Source: Arenimonas sp.
Lineage (GTDB): Bacteria; Pseudomonadota; Alphaproteobacteria; Rhizobiales; Rhizobiaceae
DNA: 64,000 nucleotides
Reading direction: 5' to 3'
Assembly (NCBI GenBank): GCA_019459145.1
Contig: JAIBEK010000020.1
Span: 62,001 to 126,000, forward strand
Shown in pieces: positions 1 to 8,500 of the stretch; positions within the stretch are counted from its first letter, which is position 1; each line of letters starts with the position of its first letter. The position numbers and the translations under genes were made by a program. The notes under the pieces are model-generated. The model saw only the letters and a list, made by a program, of their open reading frames with translations. It ran no database searches and was not told the DNA's origin.

Positions 1-45
1 AGTGCCGCAGTTCTGGCAGATGAATTGGGTCTTCGCTTTCGCCAT
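1..45 (-). CDS. radA: DNA repair protein RadA, N-terminal fragment
   Basis: Only the first 15 codons lie in the window; the gene runs off the left edge. The translation starts MAKAKTQFICQNCG, the usual RadA/Sms opening with the first CxxC pair of its zinc finger. RadA is a RecA-like ATPase that helps branch migration in recombinational repair. Its position directly downstream of alr on the same strand matches the rhizobial order dnaB-alr-radA. The 100 bp between it and alr shows no clear terminator, so the two may be co-transcribed. The call rests on a short piece of sequence plus context. Confidence 0.8.
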   Translation of the reverse strand, partial: MAKAKTQFICQNCGT

Positions 46-145
46 GCCGTGGAGTCCGTAACCGCGCAAACGCGGAACAAAGAGTGAATATCGTTCTCTC
101 AGTTAGGAGAAAACGCCACAAGAGGCAAGCGGCTCGCTCAAGTCT

Positions 146-1306
146 TCAGAGCGCGTCGATATAGCGCCGCTCGTAGCGCAGGCCGAGACCGGTCAGCAAT
201 TCGTAGCCGATCGTGCCGGCGGCACGCGCGACATAGTCGAGCGGCATGTTGGCGCCGAACAGTTCGATATAGTCGCCGGCTGAAATCGCGCCGGCCGGCA
301 CGTCCGTCACGTCGAAGATCGTCAGATCCATGGTGATGCGGCCGACGACCGGCACCTTGTGTCCGGCAATGAAGCCGAAGGCGCCGTGAATGCCGGTCTC
401 GCGCAACGGCACACCGCTGCCTGAAAGGGCGCGCAGATAGCCGTCGGCATAGCCGGCCGAGACGATGGCCAGCCGGCTGTCACGGCTGAGCGTGGCGGTG
501 CCGCCATAGCTGACCGATTCCCCGGACCGCGCTTCGCGGATCTGCAGGATGCGGGCCTCGGCCGTCACAGCGGGACGCATCGGATTTTCCATCCCGTTGA
601 CGGCTTCGCCGCCATAGAGCGCTATGCCGGGACGGGTGAGATCGAAGCGGTAGTCGGACCCGAGAAAAATCCCGGCAGATGCCGAAAGGCTTGAATCAAT
701 GCCTTCGAAGGCGGCGCTAACCCTGCGGAATGATTCCAGTTGCCGAAGGTTCATCGGCGACGACGGATCATCGCCGCAAGCGAGGTGGCTGAGCACCAGC
801 ACGGGAGAGAAGCTGGCCGGCCGCGACACGTCGTCGGCCAGCGCCAAGGCATCCTCGAGCGGCAGGCCGAGGCGGTTGAACCCGGTGTCGACATGCAGGG
901 CGCAAGGGTGATCGCCATGCTCGGCGACGACCGACATCCAGAAGACAAGCTGCTCCTGCGAGGCGATGACCGGAACAAGATCATGTTCGAAGAAGGTCGC
1001 CTCCATGCCCGGCCAGATGCCGGAGAGAACGAAGATCCGCGCCTCGGGCGCATAGGCCCTGAGCGTCGCGCCTTCGGCAGGCACAGCGACGAAGAAATCA
1101 CGCGCGCCGGCATGGTAGAGCGTCTGGCCGACATCCTCGATACCCAGGCCATAGGCATCCGCCTTGACCACGGCCGCCGTGCGCGCCTTGCCGGAGCGCC
1201 GGGCCATGTCGCGCCAATTGTCGGCAATGGCGGAAAGATCGATGGTCAGACGCAGCGGAGCGGCGAGGAATTCATCGGAGGCGTCGGTAAGATCGAAGGC
1301 GGTCAT
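146..1306 (-). CDS. alr: Alanine racemase
   Basis: This PLP enzyme interconverts L- and D-alanine and supplies D-Ala for peptidoglycan in the cytosol. The 386-residue protein has the PLP-lysine motif AVVKADAYGLG (Lys48), the catalytic tyrosine region SVSYGGT (Tyr267), AGYADGY near 285-290 and the GRITMD segment near 322, in the expected order of a TIM barrel followed by a beta domain. The frame is open for 32 codons further upstream, but the ATG at 1306 gives the family length and the MTAFDL start; the longer N-terminus looks spurious. It follows dnaB on the same strand after a 169-bp gap. Confidence 0.95.
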   Translation of the reverse strand: MTAFDLTDASDEFLAAPLRLTIDLSAIADNWRDMARRSGKARTAAVVKADAYGLGIEDVGQTLYHAGARDFFVAVPAEGATLRAYAPEARIFVLSGIWPGMEATFFEHDLVPVIASQEQLVFWMSVVAEHGDHPCALHVDTGFNRLGLPLEDALALADDVSRPASFSPVLVLSHLACGDDPSSPMNLRQLESFRRVSAAFEGIDSSLSASAGIFLGSDYRFDLTRPGIALYGGEAVNGMENPMRPAVTAEARILQIREARSGESVSYGGTATLSRDSRLAIVSAGYADGYLRALSGSGVPLRETGIHGAFGFIAGHKVPVVGRITMDLTIFDVTDVPAGAISAGDYIELFGANMPLDYVARAAGTIGYELLTGLGLRYERRYIDAL

Positions 1307-1475
1307 TTTCTGGGTGCACCACTCGGCTGAAGATACTGGCAGTGACCCTAGCATTTTTCGAGTCTTAGTGAACGCGGGGTCTATCAAATTTTCGCAACGC
1401 ACAATTGTTTACACAGCAGGCCGACCATGCCGGTCTGCGGTGGCGTCGTGGGCGAACCGCGCCCGATGCCTTCGC

Positions 1476-2972
1476 TCAAGGCTCCTGATATTCGACGAAG
1501 CTCGGATCGGCGAGGTCGGCGAAGCGGGTGAACTCGGACTGGAAGGCGAGCTTGACGGTGCCGGTCGGTCCGTGGCGCTGTTTGGCGATGATGACGTCGG
1601 CCGTACCCTTGACCTTGTCCATCAGCGCTTCCCATTCCGGATATTTCGGGTCGGCGAGGTCGCGCGGTTCGCTGTTCTTCACATAGTATTCCTCGCGGAA
1701 CACGAAGAGCACGACGTCGGCGTCCTGTTCGATCGAGCCCGATTCGCGAAGGTCGGAAAGCTGCGGACGCTTGTCTTCGCGGCTTTCGACACCGCGCGAC
1801 AGCTGCGACAGCGCGATGATCGGAACGTGGAGTTCCTTGCCGAGCGCTTTCAAACCGGTGGTGATCTGGGTAATTTCCTGCACGCGGTTCTCGCCCGATT
1901 TGCCGGAGCCGGTCATCAGCTGGATATAGTCGACCACCAGGCAGTCGAGGCCGCGCTGGCGCTTGAGGCGGCGGGCGCGGGCGGAGAGCTGGGCGATCGA
2001 AATACCGCCGGTCTGGTCGATGAACAGCGGCACCTTCTGCATCATCTGGCTGCAGGCGACCAGCTTCTCGAAATCGGCCTCGGTGATGTCGCCGCGGCGG
2101 ATTTTCGACGACGAGACTTCCGTCTGCTCGGAAATGATACGGGTGGCGAGCTGTTCGGACGACATTTCCAGCGAATAGAAGCCGACGACGCCGCCGTTCT
2201 TCGCCTTGAACGAGCCGTCCGGCATGATCTCGGGCTCGTAGGCCGCCGCGATATTGTAGGCAATATTGGTGGCAAGCGATGTCTTGCCCATGCCGGGACG
2301 TCCGGCAAGGACGATCAAGTCGGAACGCTGCAGGCCGCCCATCTTGCTGTCGAGCGACATGATGCCGGTGGAAATGCCCGACAGGTGGCCGTCACGCTCG
2401 AAGGCAGCGCCCGCCATGTCGATCGCCTGCGCCACGGCATCGTTGAACGATTGGAAGCCGCCGTCATAGCGGCCGTTTTCGGCGAGTGCGAAGAGACGGC
2501 GCTCGGTATCCTCGATCTGCGCCTGCGGCGGCATGTCGAGCGGTGCGTCGTAGGCGATGTTGACGACGTCCTCGCCGATCTGGATCAGCGCGCGACGCAG
2601 CGCCAGATCGTAGATCGCCCGGCCATAGTCCTCGGCGTTGATGATGGTGACCGCTTCCGAGGCCAGACGCGCGAGGTACTGCGCAACCGTCAGGTCGCCG
2701 ACCTTCTGGTCGGCCGGCAGGAAGGTCTTGATGGTGACCGGATTTGCGGTCTTGCCCATGCGGATGATCTCGGAGGCGACCTCGAAGATCTTGCGGTGCA
2801 GGGGCTCGTAGAGGTGGTCGGGCTTTAGAAAGTCGGAGACGCGGTAATAGGCGTCGTTGTTGACCAGGATCGCGCCCAGAAGGGCCTGTTCGGCCTCGAT
2901 ATTGTTCGGCGCCTCCCGGTAATGGGGCTCGGCCGGTTGAAGCGGGGCAATCTTGCGCGCAGCATCGTTCAT
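1476..2972 (-). CDS. dnaB: Replicative DNA helicase DnaB
   Basis: Hexameric 5'-3' helicase that unwinds DNA at the replication fork and contacts primase. The 498-residue length is normal. The N-terminal DnaB domain covers about residues 20-125 (EAEQALLGAIL), then comes a linker, then a RecA-like core with Walker A GRPGMGKTS, the Walker B region LVVDYIQLM, and the C-terminal arginine-finger region with DLRESGSIEQDADVV. No intein or insertion is seen. It lies between rplI and alr on the minus strand, the conserved alphaproteobacterial order, and is separated from rplI by a terminator, so it probably has its own promoter. Confidence 0.97.
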   Translation of the reverse strand: MNDAARKIAPLQPAEPHYREAPNNIEAEQALLGAILVNNDAYYRVSDFLKPDHLYEPLHRKIFEVASEIIRMGKTANPVTIKTFLPADQKVGDLTVAQYLARLASEAVTIINAEDYGRAIYDLALRRALIQIGEDVVNIAYDAPLDMPPQAQIEDTERRLFALAENGRYDGGFQSFNDAVAQAIDMAGAAFERDGHLSGISTGIMSLDSKMGGLQRSDLIVLAGRPGMGKTSLATNIAYNIAAAYEPEIMPDGSFKAKNGGVVGFYSLEMSSEQLATRIISEQTEVSSSKIRRGDITEADFEKLVACSQMMQKVPLFIDQTGGISIAQLSARARRLKRQRGLDCLVVDYIQLMTGSGKSGENRVQEITQITTGLKALGKELHVPIIALSQLSRGVESREDKRPQLSDLRESGSIEQDADVVLFVFREEYYVKNSEPRDLADPKYPEWEALMDKVKGTADVIIAKQRHGPTGTVKLAFQSEFTRFADLADPSFVEYQEP

Positions 2973-3303
2973 CGCGGGCTACCGTCTTTTCTTCTCGGGA
3001 ATGTCTATCGTGTTGGTCCAAGGATTTGGCGGCTGGGCCGGTGCGAGTCAACTTCAATCGAGCGCGCCAGACTTGTCCCCTTCTATCCACAGGGGGCCTG
3101 AAAAAATCTGCGCGCTAGCGATGAAAGAGCTTGCATAGCCATCTTGCCGCGCGAATCGCAGGGATCGGCCCGATCATATCGTAAAGGGGCGCTGACCGCG
3201 CAAATACTTGCACCCGCCCAAGGCCCCGCTGCGGCCGGGCCGTCAAACAGAAACGCCCGGGTCGTGGGACCCGAGCGTTCTTTTCTGCGATTGTCGCCGA
3301 AGC
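2973..3303. other. Intergenic region rplI-dnaB
   Basis: This 331-bp gap holds the inverted repeat at 3252-3279 that should end the rpsF-rplI transcript, and upstream of dnaB it should hold that gene's promoter. A minus-strand TTGCGC with a 17-bp spacer to GATATG around 3175-3205 is a weak candidate. No coding frame here looks real. Confidence 0.5.
3252..3279 (-). terminator. Rho-independent terminator after rplI
   Basis: A 12-bp stem with one mismatch (3252-3263 with 3268-3279) around a 4-nt loop lies 24 bp past the rplI stop codon. On the minus strand it is followed by TCTGTTTG. It plausibly ends the ribosomal-protein transcript before dnaB. Confidence 0.65.
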
Positions 3304-3879
3304 TTATTCTTCGTCGCCGTCGCGGTCGGCGTCCGGATCGAAGAAGTCTTCCGGACGAAGCGCGTCTTCGTCGATGCCGTAGATGGCGTCGGCCGAGGTG
3401 AGGCTTTCGCCCTGGGCCTGGCGCTCTGCTTCTTCAGCCGATCGGGCGACGTTGAGCTCGACCGAGATCTCGACTTCGGAATGCAGGTGGAGAACCACCT
3501 TGTGCAGGCCGATGGTCTTGATCGGGGTGTTCAGTTCGACCTGGTTGCGGCCGATGACGAAGCCTTCGGCGCCGAGGATTTCGACGACGTCGCGGGCTGC
3601 GACCGAACCGTAGAGCTGGCCTGTTTCGCCGGCCGAACGGACGACGATGAACGACTTGCCGTCGAGCACGTCGGCGACCTTCTGGGCTTCCGACTTGCGC
3701 TCGAGGTTACGGGCTTCCAGTGTCGCGCGCTCGGCGTCGAAACGGGCCTTGTTGGCGGCGTTGGCGCGCAGCGCCTTGCCGAGCGGCAGCAGGTAGTTAC
3801 GGGCAAAGCCGTCGCGAACCTTGACGGTTTCGCCCATCTGGCCGAGCTTGGCGATGCGTTCGAGAAGAATGACGTCCAT
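3304..3879 (-). CDS. rplI: 50S ribosomal protein L9
   Basis: L9 binds 23S rRNA near the L1 stalk and influences reading-frame maintenance. The 191-residue protein starts [17 protein letters not shown], followed by the [11 protein letters not shown] signature of the N-terminal domain, a long helix about residues 40-75, and the C-terminal domain. An acidic tail of about 40 residues after position 150 ([22 protein letters not shown] region) makes it longer than E. coli L9 (149 aa), as is usual in rhizobia. It is the last ribosomal gene of the rpsF operon. Confidence 0.97.
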   Translation of the reverse strand: MDVILLERIAKLGQMGETVKVRDGFARNYLLPLGKALRANAANKARFDAERATLEARNLERKSEAQKVADVLDGKSFIVVRSAGETGQLYGSVAARDVVEILGAEGFVIGRNQVELNTPIKTIGLHKVVLHLHSEVEISVELNVARSAEEAERQAQGESLTSADAIYGIDEDALRPEDFFDPDADRDGDEE

Positions 3880-3903
3880 GTTTGTGTTCCTTTCAGTTTG
3901 AGT

Positions 3904-4875
3904 TCAAGACTTGGAATTGTCGGTTTCGGCCTTGCTGGCCGGGGTCAGGGCCACAGTCCGCCGCGTATCGGCCAGTCCGAGGACGAGAATGAAGAAGGCC
4001 GGCAGGATCATCGGCGCGGACAGGTAGGCAAGCACCAGCACCGGCAGGCGCCAGTCCTTGCCGCGCGTCCTCAGGTGCAGCGAGCCGAAGCCGGCGAGCA
4101 GGAAACCAGCGCCGAAGGTGCCGCAGACCGTCGCGCCGATCAGGGCAGGCGTGCCGCCGATGAAGCAGGCGACGATGCCCGCGAGAAAGACGAAGACCGC
4201 ATTGCGGTTCATCCGGAGCGAAGACGGCAGATCCTCGCGCGGGCGAAGCGCCCGGCCCGAAGCGCTGACGACGCGCATGGCGATATAGTAGGCGGCAAAC
4301 AGCATCAGCACCCACATGCCGCCCTGGACGATCGGCAGCAGCAGGACCATCATGCCCTTGATCTGATCGATCGCGGCGGGATCGGCCGCAAGGCTCGGAT
4401 CGCGCGCATTGATCGAGGAAAACAGCATGTCGACCATCTGGCCCGTCAGTTCGGGGCCATAGCCGATCATCACGCCGAGGAAGATCACCGCGAGCGTGAC
4501 CAGACCGCACAAATGCAGCAGGATGTCCGACAGCGGATACCAGGCCATCAGGTCGTCAGGACCGCCGATCTCGGAGGCCGGGCGGGCCAGATTGGCCAGA
4601 TGGCTGAGCCAGCCGGCGGGCAGGAGCGTGAAGACCGCCATGGCGACCGCAAAGAGCGGCGAGATGGCGAGGGCCCCGAGAATGGCAGCGGTGCCGACGG
4701 CGGCGATCGCCGCGACATTGCCCCAGCCGAGGCCGACGATTAGCACGGGCAGGGCGGAGGCCGCATAGAGAATAGACGAAAAGGACGGCTGCGCGTTCGC
4801 GCCCAGCACCAGCAGGGCAGCGGTAACACCGGCGATCACGCCGATCAGCAGCAATTGTCCGTTCACTTGTTTCAC
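3904..4875 (-). CDS. DUF2232-family integral membrane protein
   Basis: A 323-residue protein with roughly eight hydrophobic segments (first about residues 8-28, others spread to about 305) and short loops. It matches the DUF2232 membrane family that sits between rpsR and rplI in alphaproteobacteria. The biochemical role is unknown. It begins MKQVNGQLLLIGVIAG and ends in a short polar tail (ASKAETDNSKS). It lies 24 bp before rplI and 195 bp after rpsR, so it is probably in the same operon, possibly with reduced read-through because of the hairpin at 5036-5058. Confidence 0.85.
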   Translation of the reverse strand: MKQVNGQLLLIGVIAGVTAALLVLGANAQPSFSSILYAASALPVLIVGLGWGNVAAIAAVGTAAILGALAISPLFAVAMAVFTLLPAGWLSHLANLARPASEIGGPDDLMAWYPLSDILLHLCGLVTLAVIFLGVMIGYGPELTGQMVDMLFSSINARDPSLAADPAAIDQIKGMMVLLLPIVQGGMWVLMLFAAYYIAMRVVSASGRALRPREDLPSSLRMNRNAVFVFLAGIVACFIGGTPALIGATVCGTFGAGFLLAGFGSLHLRTRGKDWRLPVLVLAYLSAPMILPAFFILVLGLADTRRTVALTPASKAETDNSKS

Positions 4876-5035
4876 GTTCGCTGTCCTGCCGGTTCAAGCA
4901 GTTAGGGGATGGATCGGATTCAAATCCTGAAGTCCGTCCCCAACATGGGATTTCGCCTGAGGTCGTTCATGCTCTTCATCAAGCGAGCAACCCTTGGCAT
5001 GGGTTCCGATCCGCGCCCAACGCGGAAGGGATGAA

Positions 5036-5058
5036 GCCCGCCGACGATGTCGGCAGGC
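5036..5058 (-). terminator. Hairpin after rpsR (attenuator or terminator)
   Basis: A ten-base stem with one G-U pair (5036-5045 with 5049-5058) and a three-base loop lies 12 bp downstream of the rpsR stop codon on the minus strand. Only a weak TTCAT tail follows, so partial termination or mRNA end protection is more likely than a full stop before the DUF2232 gene and rplI. Confidence 0.45.
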
Positions 5059-5070
5059 TCCGGATCGGTC

Positions 5071-5319
5071 TTAGGCTACGACGTAGGGCAGCAGGCCGAG
5101 GAAGCGGGCGCGCTTGATGGCCTGGGCCAGTTCGCGCTGCTTCTTCTGCGAAACCGCGGTGATACGCGAGGGAACGATCTTGCCGCGCTCGGAAATGTAG
5201 CGCTGCAGGAGGCGAACGTCCTTGTAGTCGATCTTCGGTGCATTGGCGCCCGAGAAGGGGCAGGTCTTGCGACGACGATGGAAGGGACGACGTGCCTGAG
5301 AAGAGGATGCATCAGCCAT
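5071..5319 (-). CDS. rpsR: 30S ribosomal protein S18
   Basis: S18 pairs with S6 on the platform of the 30S subunit. The 82-residue protein has the typical basic N-terminus with [15 protein letters not shown], the core [24 protein letters not shown], and the C-terminal region [19 protein letters not shown] strong AGGAG precedes the ATG at 5319. The gap to rpsF is 24 bp, consistent with co-transcription and coordinated synthesis of the S6-S18 pair. Confidence 0.98.
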   Translation of the reverse strand: MADASSSQARRPFHRRRKTCPFSGANAPKIDYKDVRLLQRYISERGKIVPSRITAVSQKKQRELAQAIKRARFLGLLPYVVA

Positions 5320-5343
5320 TGTAATTTCTCCTTTTGCTCAGCT

Positions 5344-5799
5344 TTACGCGCGGTCTTCGCGCGGACGACGCTCGAAGCCGCCTTCACGCGGGCCACGGTC
5401 CGGACGCGGACCACGGTCGCCGAAATCGCGGCGCGGGCCACGATCGTCGCCGTCACGACGCGGACGGTCGTCACGGTCGCGCTTCTGCATCATCGCGGAC
5501 GGGCCTTCTTCGTGGGCTTCGACAGCGATGGTCATGTAACGAAGAACGTCTTCGTTGATGCGCATCTGGCGTTCCATTTCGTGGATCGCCGCACCCGGAG
5601 CTTCGATATCCATCAGCGCGTAGTGCGCCTTGCGGTTCTTCTTGATGCGGTAGGTCAGGGACTTGAGGCCCCAGTTTTCTACGCGCCCGACCTTGCCGCC
5701 ATTCGCTTCGATAACACCCTTGTACTGTTCGACGAGGGCATCAACCTGCTGTGCGGACATATCCTGCCGGGCAAGGAATACATGTTCGTAAAGAGCCAT
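5344..5799 (-). CDS. rpsF: 30S ribosomal protein S6
   Basis: S6 forms a heterodimer with S18 on the 30S platform. The chosen ATG at 5799 gives 151 residues starting [15 protein letters not shown]; the frame is open 11 codons further, but only the ATG at 5799 has a well-placed AAAGG. The ferredoxin-like S6 fold covers about residues 1-95 ([19 protein letters not shown]). The rest is an Arg/Asp/Gly-rich low-complexity tail (repeated [19 protein letters not shown] units) of about 50 residues, common in rhizobial S6. It is the first gene of the operon. Confidence 0.97.
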   Translation of the reverse strand: MALYEHVFLARQDMSAQQVDALVEQYKGVIEANGGKVGRVENWGLKSLTYRIKKNRKAHYALMDIEAPGAAIHEMERQMRINEDVLRYMTIAVEAHEEGPSAMMQKRDRDDRPRRDGDDRGPRRDFGDRGPRPDRGPREGGFERRPREDRA

Positions 5800-6019
5800 T
5801 GTAAGCTTTGCCTTTCTTGCGGTTGTCATCACCCGGATCCGGCGCTAAGCCTCAACGACTGCTCCTGTTTGGGTCTCCCCAAAGGCAAGAAAAGCTGTTG
5901 TATCGAGACGGTCGAGAGCGGAGACACGGGAGGCCGGAAAACCCTTCGGTTCCTGCGGCTCTCTTGCGAGAGCCGGCCCTCCGTTCAGCCACCAGCCAGG
6001 AGACCGGGTGTTGTGAACA
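5800..6019 (-). ncRNA. Putative structured 5' leader of the rpsF-rpsR mRNA
   Basis: The distance from the promoter at 6026-6054 to the rpsF start implies an untranslated leader of about 220 nt. It contains a perfect 8-bp hairpin with a 4-nt loop at 5956-5975 and a 10-bp palindrome CCGGATCCGG at 5833-5842, 33 bp upstream of the start. S6:S18 complexes are known to repress their own mRNA through leader structures in several bacteria, and this leader is a candidate for that role. I could not match the published S6:S18 motif base by base, so the regulatory function is an inference. No protein-coding frame here is convincing. Confidence 0.4.
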
Positions 6020-6025
6020 GCGCGG

Positions 6026-6054
6026 CTTATACGCGCATCCGGCGGAAAAGCAAG
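6026..6054 (-). promoter_or_regulatory. Sigma-70-type promoter of the rpsF operon
   Basis: On the minus strand CTTGCTT (−35, TTGCTT at 6048-6053) is followed after a 16-bp spacer by TATAAG (−10, 6026-6031). This closely resembles the rhizobial housekeeping consensus and is the best promoter-like element upstream of rpsF. Expected transcription start is near 6018-6020. Confidence 0.65.
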
Positions 6055-6168
6055 TCCCGCCGCCAGATTTTGGCGCGCCGCCCCGTATAGGGGCCGTATG
6101 GAACCCTTATAGGGAAAGAAGCGGAGCGCATACGTGCCGCCGTTCCTGCGATTCAATGTGGCAAGCCC

Positions 6169-7110
6169 TCAGATCTGCACCAGCATGAATGTGTAGGCGC
6201 CATAGACCGCGACCTTACCCCCGGCGACCAGGCGCCGGACCCCGACATGGGTCAGCAACAGGGCGGCAAATGCCAGCGTGACGGCCAGCATGACCGGCAC
6301 ATCGAAGCTGCCGAAGCGTGGATCGACAGTGATCGGTTGAATGATCGAGGTGACACCCAGAATGAACAGGACGTTGAAGATGTTCGAGCCGACGATATTG
6401 CCGATCATGATGTCCGAGTGCTTGCGCAGCGCCGACATGACCCCGGTCGCGAGCTCCGGCAGCGAGGTGCCGATCGCAACGACGGTCAGGCCGATCACGG
6501 CTTCCGAGATGCCGAAATCGCGTGCCAGGCTTGTCGCGCCGCGAACCAGCAGCTCGGCACCGACGAAAAGCGTCGCAAGACCGCCGAGGATCAGAAGCGC
6601 CGTGACGCCGCGGCTCAACTGCTCGTGCTTGACATCCTCATCCGCCATGACCGCCTTGCCGCGCCCCTGCAGATACGAATAGCCCACATAGGCGAGCAGC
6701 AGCGCCACCATGATCAGTCCGGCGAACCGGCCGATCTGGTTGAACTGGACGAGACCGAGAAGCAGCACGGCAGCCGCGATCATCACGTAAGTGTCGCGCT
6801 TCACGCCCTTGTCCCAGGACGCGATAGGGAAAATGAGCGCGCAGGCGCCGATGATCAGCAGGATATTGGCCGAGTTGGACCCCACGACATTGCCCAGTGC
6901 GATGTCGGAGGATCCGGCCATGGCGGCACGGACCGAGACCAGCAGTTCCGGCATCGACGTGCCAAAGCCGACGATGACGAGCGAGACGAGTAGCGTCGGG
7001 ATCGCAAGCTTGTAGGCAAGCGCGATGGAGCCGCGCAACAGCCATTCCGCGCCGAAGTAGAGGCCGACCAGGCCGCCAATAATAAGAAGATAGTCCAATA
7101 GAACCCCCAT
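6169..7110 (-). CDS. Calcium/sodium antiporter (CaCA family, YrbG-like)
   Basis: An inner-membrane cation/Ca2+ exchanger, predicted to move Ca2+ or another cation against Na+ or H+. The 313-residue protein has about ten membrane segments in two homologous halves. Each half carries the alpha-repeat signature: GFGTSMPELLVS near residue 48 with GSNSANILLIIG, and AIGTSLPELATG near 218 with GSNIFNVLFILG. The glutamate in each TSxPE is the expected ion ligand. The ATG at 7110 was preferred to one 27 codons upstream because the first membrane segment begins directly after it. It is a single gene between the rpsF leader and the aldo/keto reductase. Confidence 0.9.
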   Translation of the reverse strand: MGVLLDYLLIIGGLVGLYFGAEWLLRGSIALAYKLAIPTLLVSLVIVGFGTSMPELLVSVRAAMAGSSDIALGNVVGSNSANILLIIGACALIFPIASWDKGVKRDTYVMIAAAVLLLGLVQFNQIGRFAGLIMVALLLAYVGYSYLQGRGKAVMADEDVKHEQLSRGVTALLILGGLATLFVGAELLVRGATSLARDFGISEAVIGLTVVAIGTSLPELATGVMSALRKHSDIMIGNIVGSNIFNVLFILGVTSIIQPITVDPRFGSFDVPVMLAVTLAFAALLLTHVGVRRLVAGGKVAVYGAYTFMLVQI

Positions 7111-7242
7111 GTTCGGGACGGCAATCGTCCGGACGAGACCGAGCCCCAATTGGTGATCGGACCGCGCAATTTTTAGGTCACGCGTCTTCACATTTTCGTA
7201 GGTCGGGTGATCGTGATTTGCGCACGCGAATCCGCGACCGCA

Positions 7243-8286
7243 TCAGATCGGCGCCGGATAGACCCGGTGAACCTTGCCGATCTCCTTGAGAATCTCGTCC
7301 GTGAGCGTGATGTCGGCGGAACCGATGTCGGTCTTCAACTGCTCCATCGTCGTGGCACCGATGATGACCGAGGCCATGAAGGGGCGGGTCAGGCAAAACG
7401 CGATCGCCAGTTGCGAGGGGTCGAGGCCGTGCTTGCGTGCCATGTCCACATAGGCTTGGACCGCCGGTTCCTGCAGCGGCTGAAGGCGGCCGCCGAGATC
7501 GCCGTTGATTGCGGCGCGTGATCCCGCCGGCTTGTCTCCGCCGAGATATTTGCCGCTCAAAAGCCCGGCGGCGAGCGGCGAATAGGCGAGCAGACCGACA
7601 TCCTCGTGGTGCGAGAGTTCCGCCATGTCGAGGTCGTAGTGGCGATAGAGCAGGTTGTATTCGTTCTGCACGGTCGCGACGCGCGGCAGCCCGTGCGCCT
7701 CGGCAAGCGCAATGAACTTCTGCGTGCCCCAGGTGGTCTCGTTGGACAGGCCGATGGCGCGGATCTTGCCGGCATTGACGCATGCGTCGAGCGCTTCGAG
7801 CTTCTCGTTCATGTCGGCAAGCGTGCGCTCGCGGTCCTGGCCAAAGGGATTGTAGGTCCAGGACTGGCGGAAGTGGAAATGTCCGCGGTTTGGCCAGTGG
7901 ATCTGGTAGAGATCGATATGGTCGGTCTGCAGGCGCTTGAGACTGGCATCCACCGCCTCACGGATCGAATCGCCGGTGATCGCTTTGCCCCCGCGGATAT
8001 AGGGTCGACCGGCGCCGGCGACCTTGGTGGCGAGCACGATGTCCTTGCGCTTGCCGGTCCTGGCGAACCAGTTGCCGATGATCGTTTCGGTCAATGCGTA
8101 GGTCTCGGGCGAAAGCGGCGTGGTCGGGTAGAGTTCGGCGGTGTCGAAGAAATTGACGCCGTGCTCGATGGCATAGTCCATCTGCTCGAAGGCTTCGGCC
8201 TCCGAGTTCTGCGAACCCCATGTCATGGTGCCGAGGCAGATTTCGGAGACGGAAATGTCGGTGCGGCCGAGTGTGTTGTACTTCAT
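7243..8286 (-). CDS. NADP(H)-dependent aldo/keto reductase, Tas-like
   Basis: A 347-residue TIM-barrel oxidoreductase, close in length to E. coli Tas (346 aa). It opens MKYNTLGRTDISVSEICLGTMTWG. The AKR catalytic tetrad is visible: Asp in NFFDTAELYP, Tyr in the same stretch, Lys in VLATKV and His in LYQIHWP. The long Tas-type insertion (HFHFRQSWTYNPFGQD) and the NADPH-binding region GATTMEQLKTDIG are present. The physiological substrate is unknown. It is transcribed away from fabD, with a 214-bp divergent intergenic region. Confidence 0.88.
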   Translation of the reverse strand: MKYNTLGRTDISVSEICLGTMTWGSQNSEAEAFEQMDYAIEHGVNFFDTAELYPTTPLSPETYALTETIIGNWFARTGKRKDIVLATKVAGAGRPYIRGGKAITGDSIREAVDASLKRLQTDHIDLYQIHWPNRGHFHFRQSWTYNPFGQDRERTLADMNEKLEALDACVNAGKIRAIGLSNETTWGTQKFIALAEAHGLPRVATVQNEYNLLYRHYDLDMAELSHHEDVGLLAYSPLAAGLLSGKYLGGDKPAGSRAAINGDLGGRLQPLQEPAVQAYVDMARKHGLDPSQLAIAFCLTRPFMASVIIGATTMEQLKTDIGSADITLTDEILKEIGKVHRVYPAPI

Positions 8287-8500
8287 GAAAAGGGAATCCG
8301 TGGTGGGGGCTTCGGAAAGGTAAGGAGGTCCGGCGGAAATCTAGGGGCGCTTCGATCATTCGCAAGGGCAAAATGAGACGAATCCGTTCCGTGGGCAAAA
8401 AGCGCACCGTCGGCCCCCGGTCTTGACTCACTGGCAAAACACGTCAAAGGGAAAAGAAAAAAGCCAGGGAAGAACATCATCCCCGAGAAGGAATACCCCC

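Noticed and set aside
1164-2828. 554-codon plus-strand open frame opposite alr/dnaB
   Set aside because: Antisense of dnaB; composition and lack of motifs indicate a shadow.
5833-5842. CCGGATCCGG palindrome as a protein operator
   Set aside because: Lies inside the transcribed rpsF leader and is a short GC palindrome expected by chance at this GC content; kept only as a leader feature.
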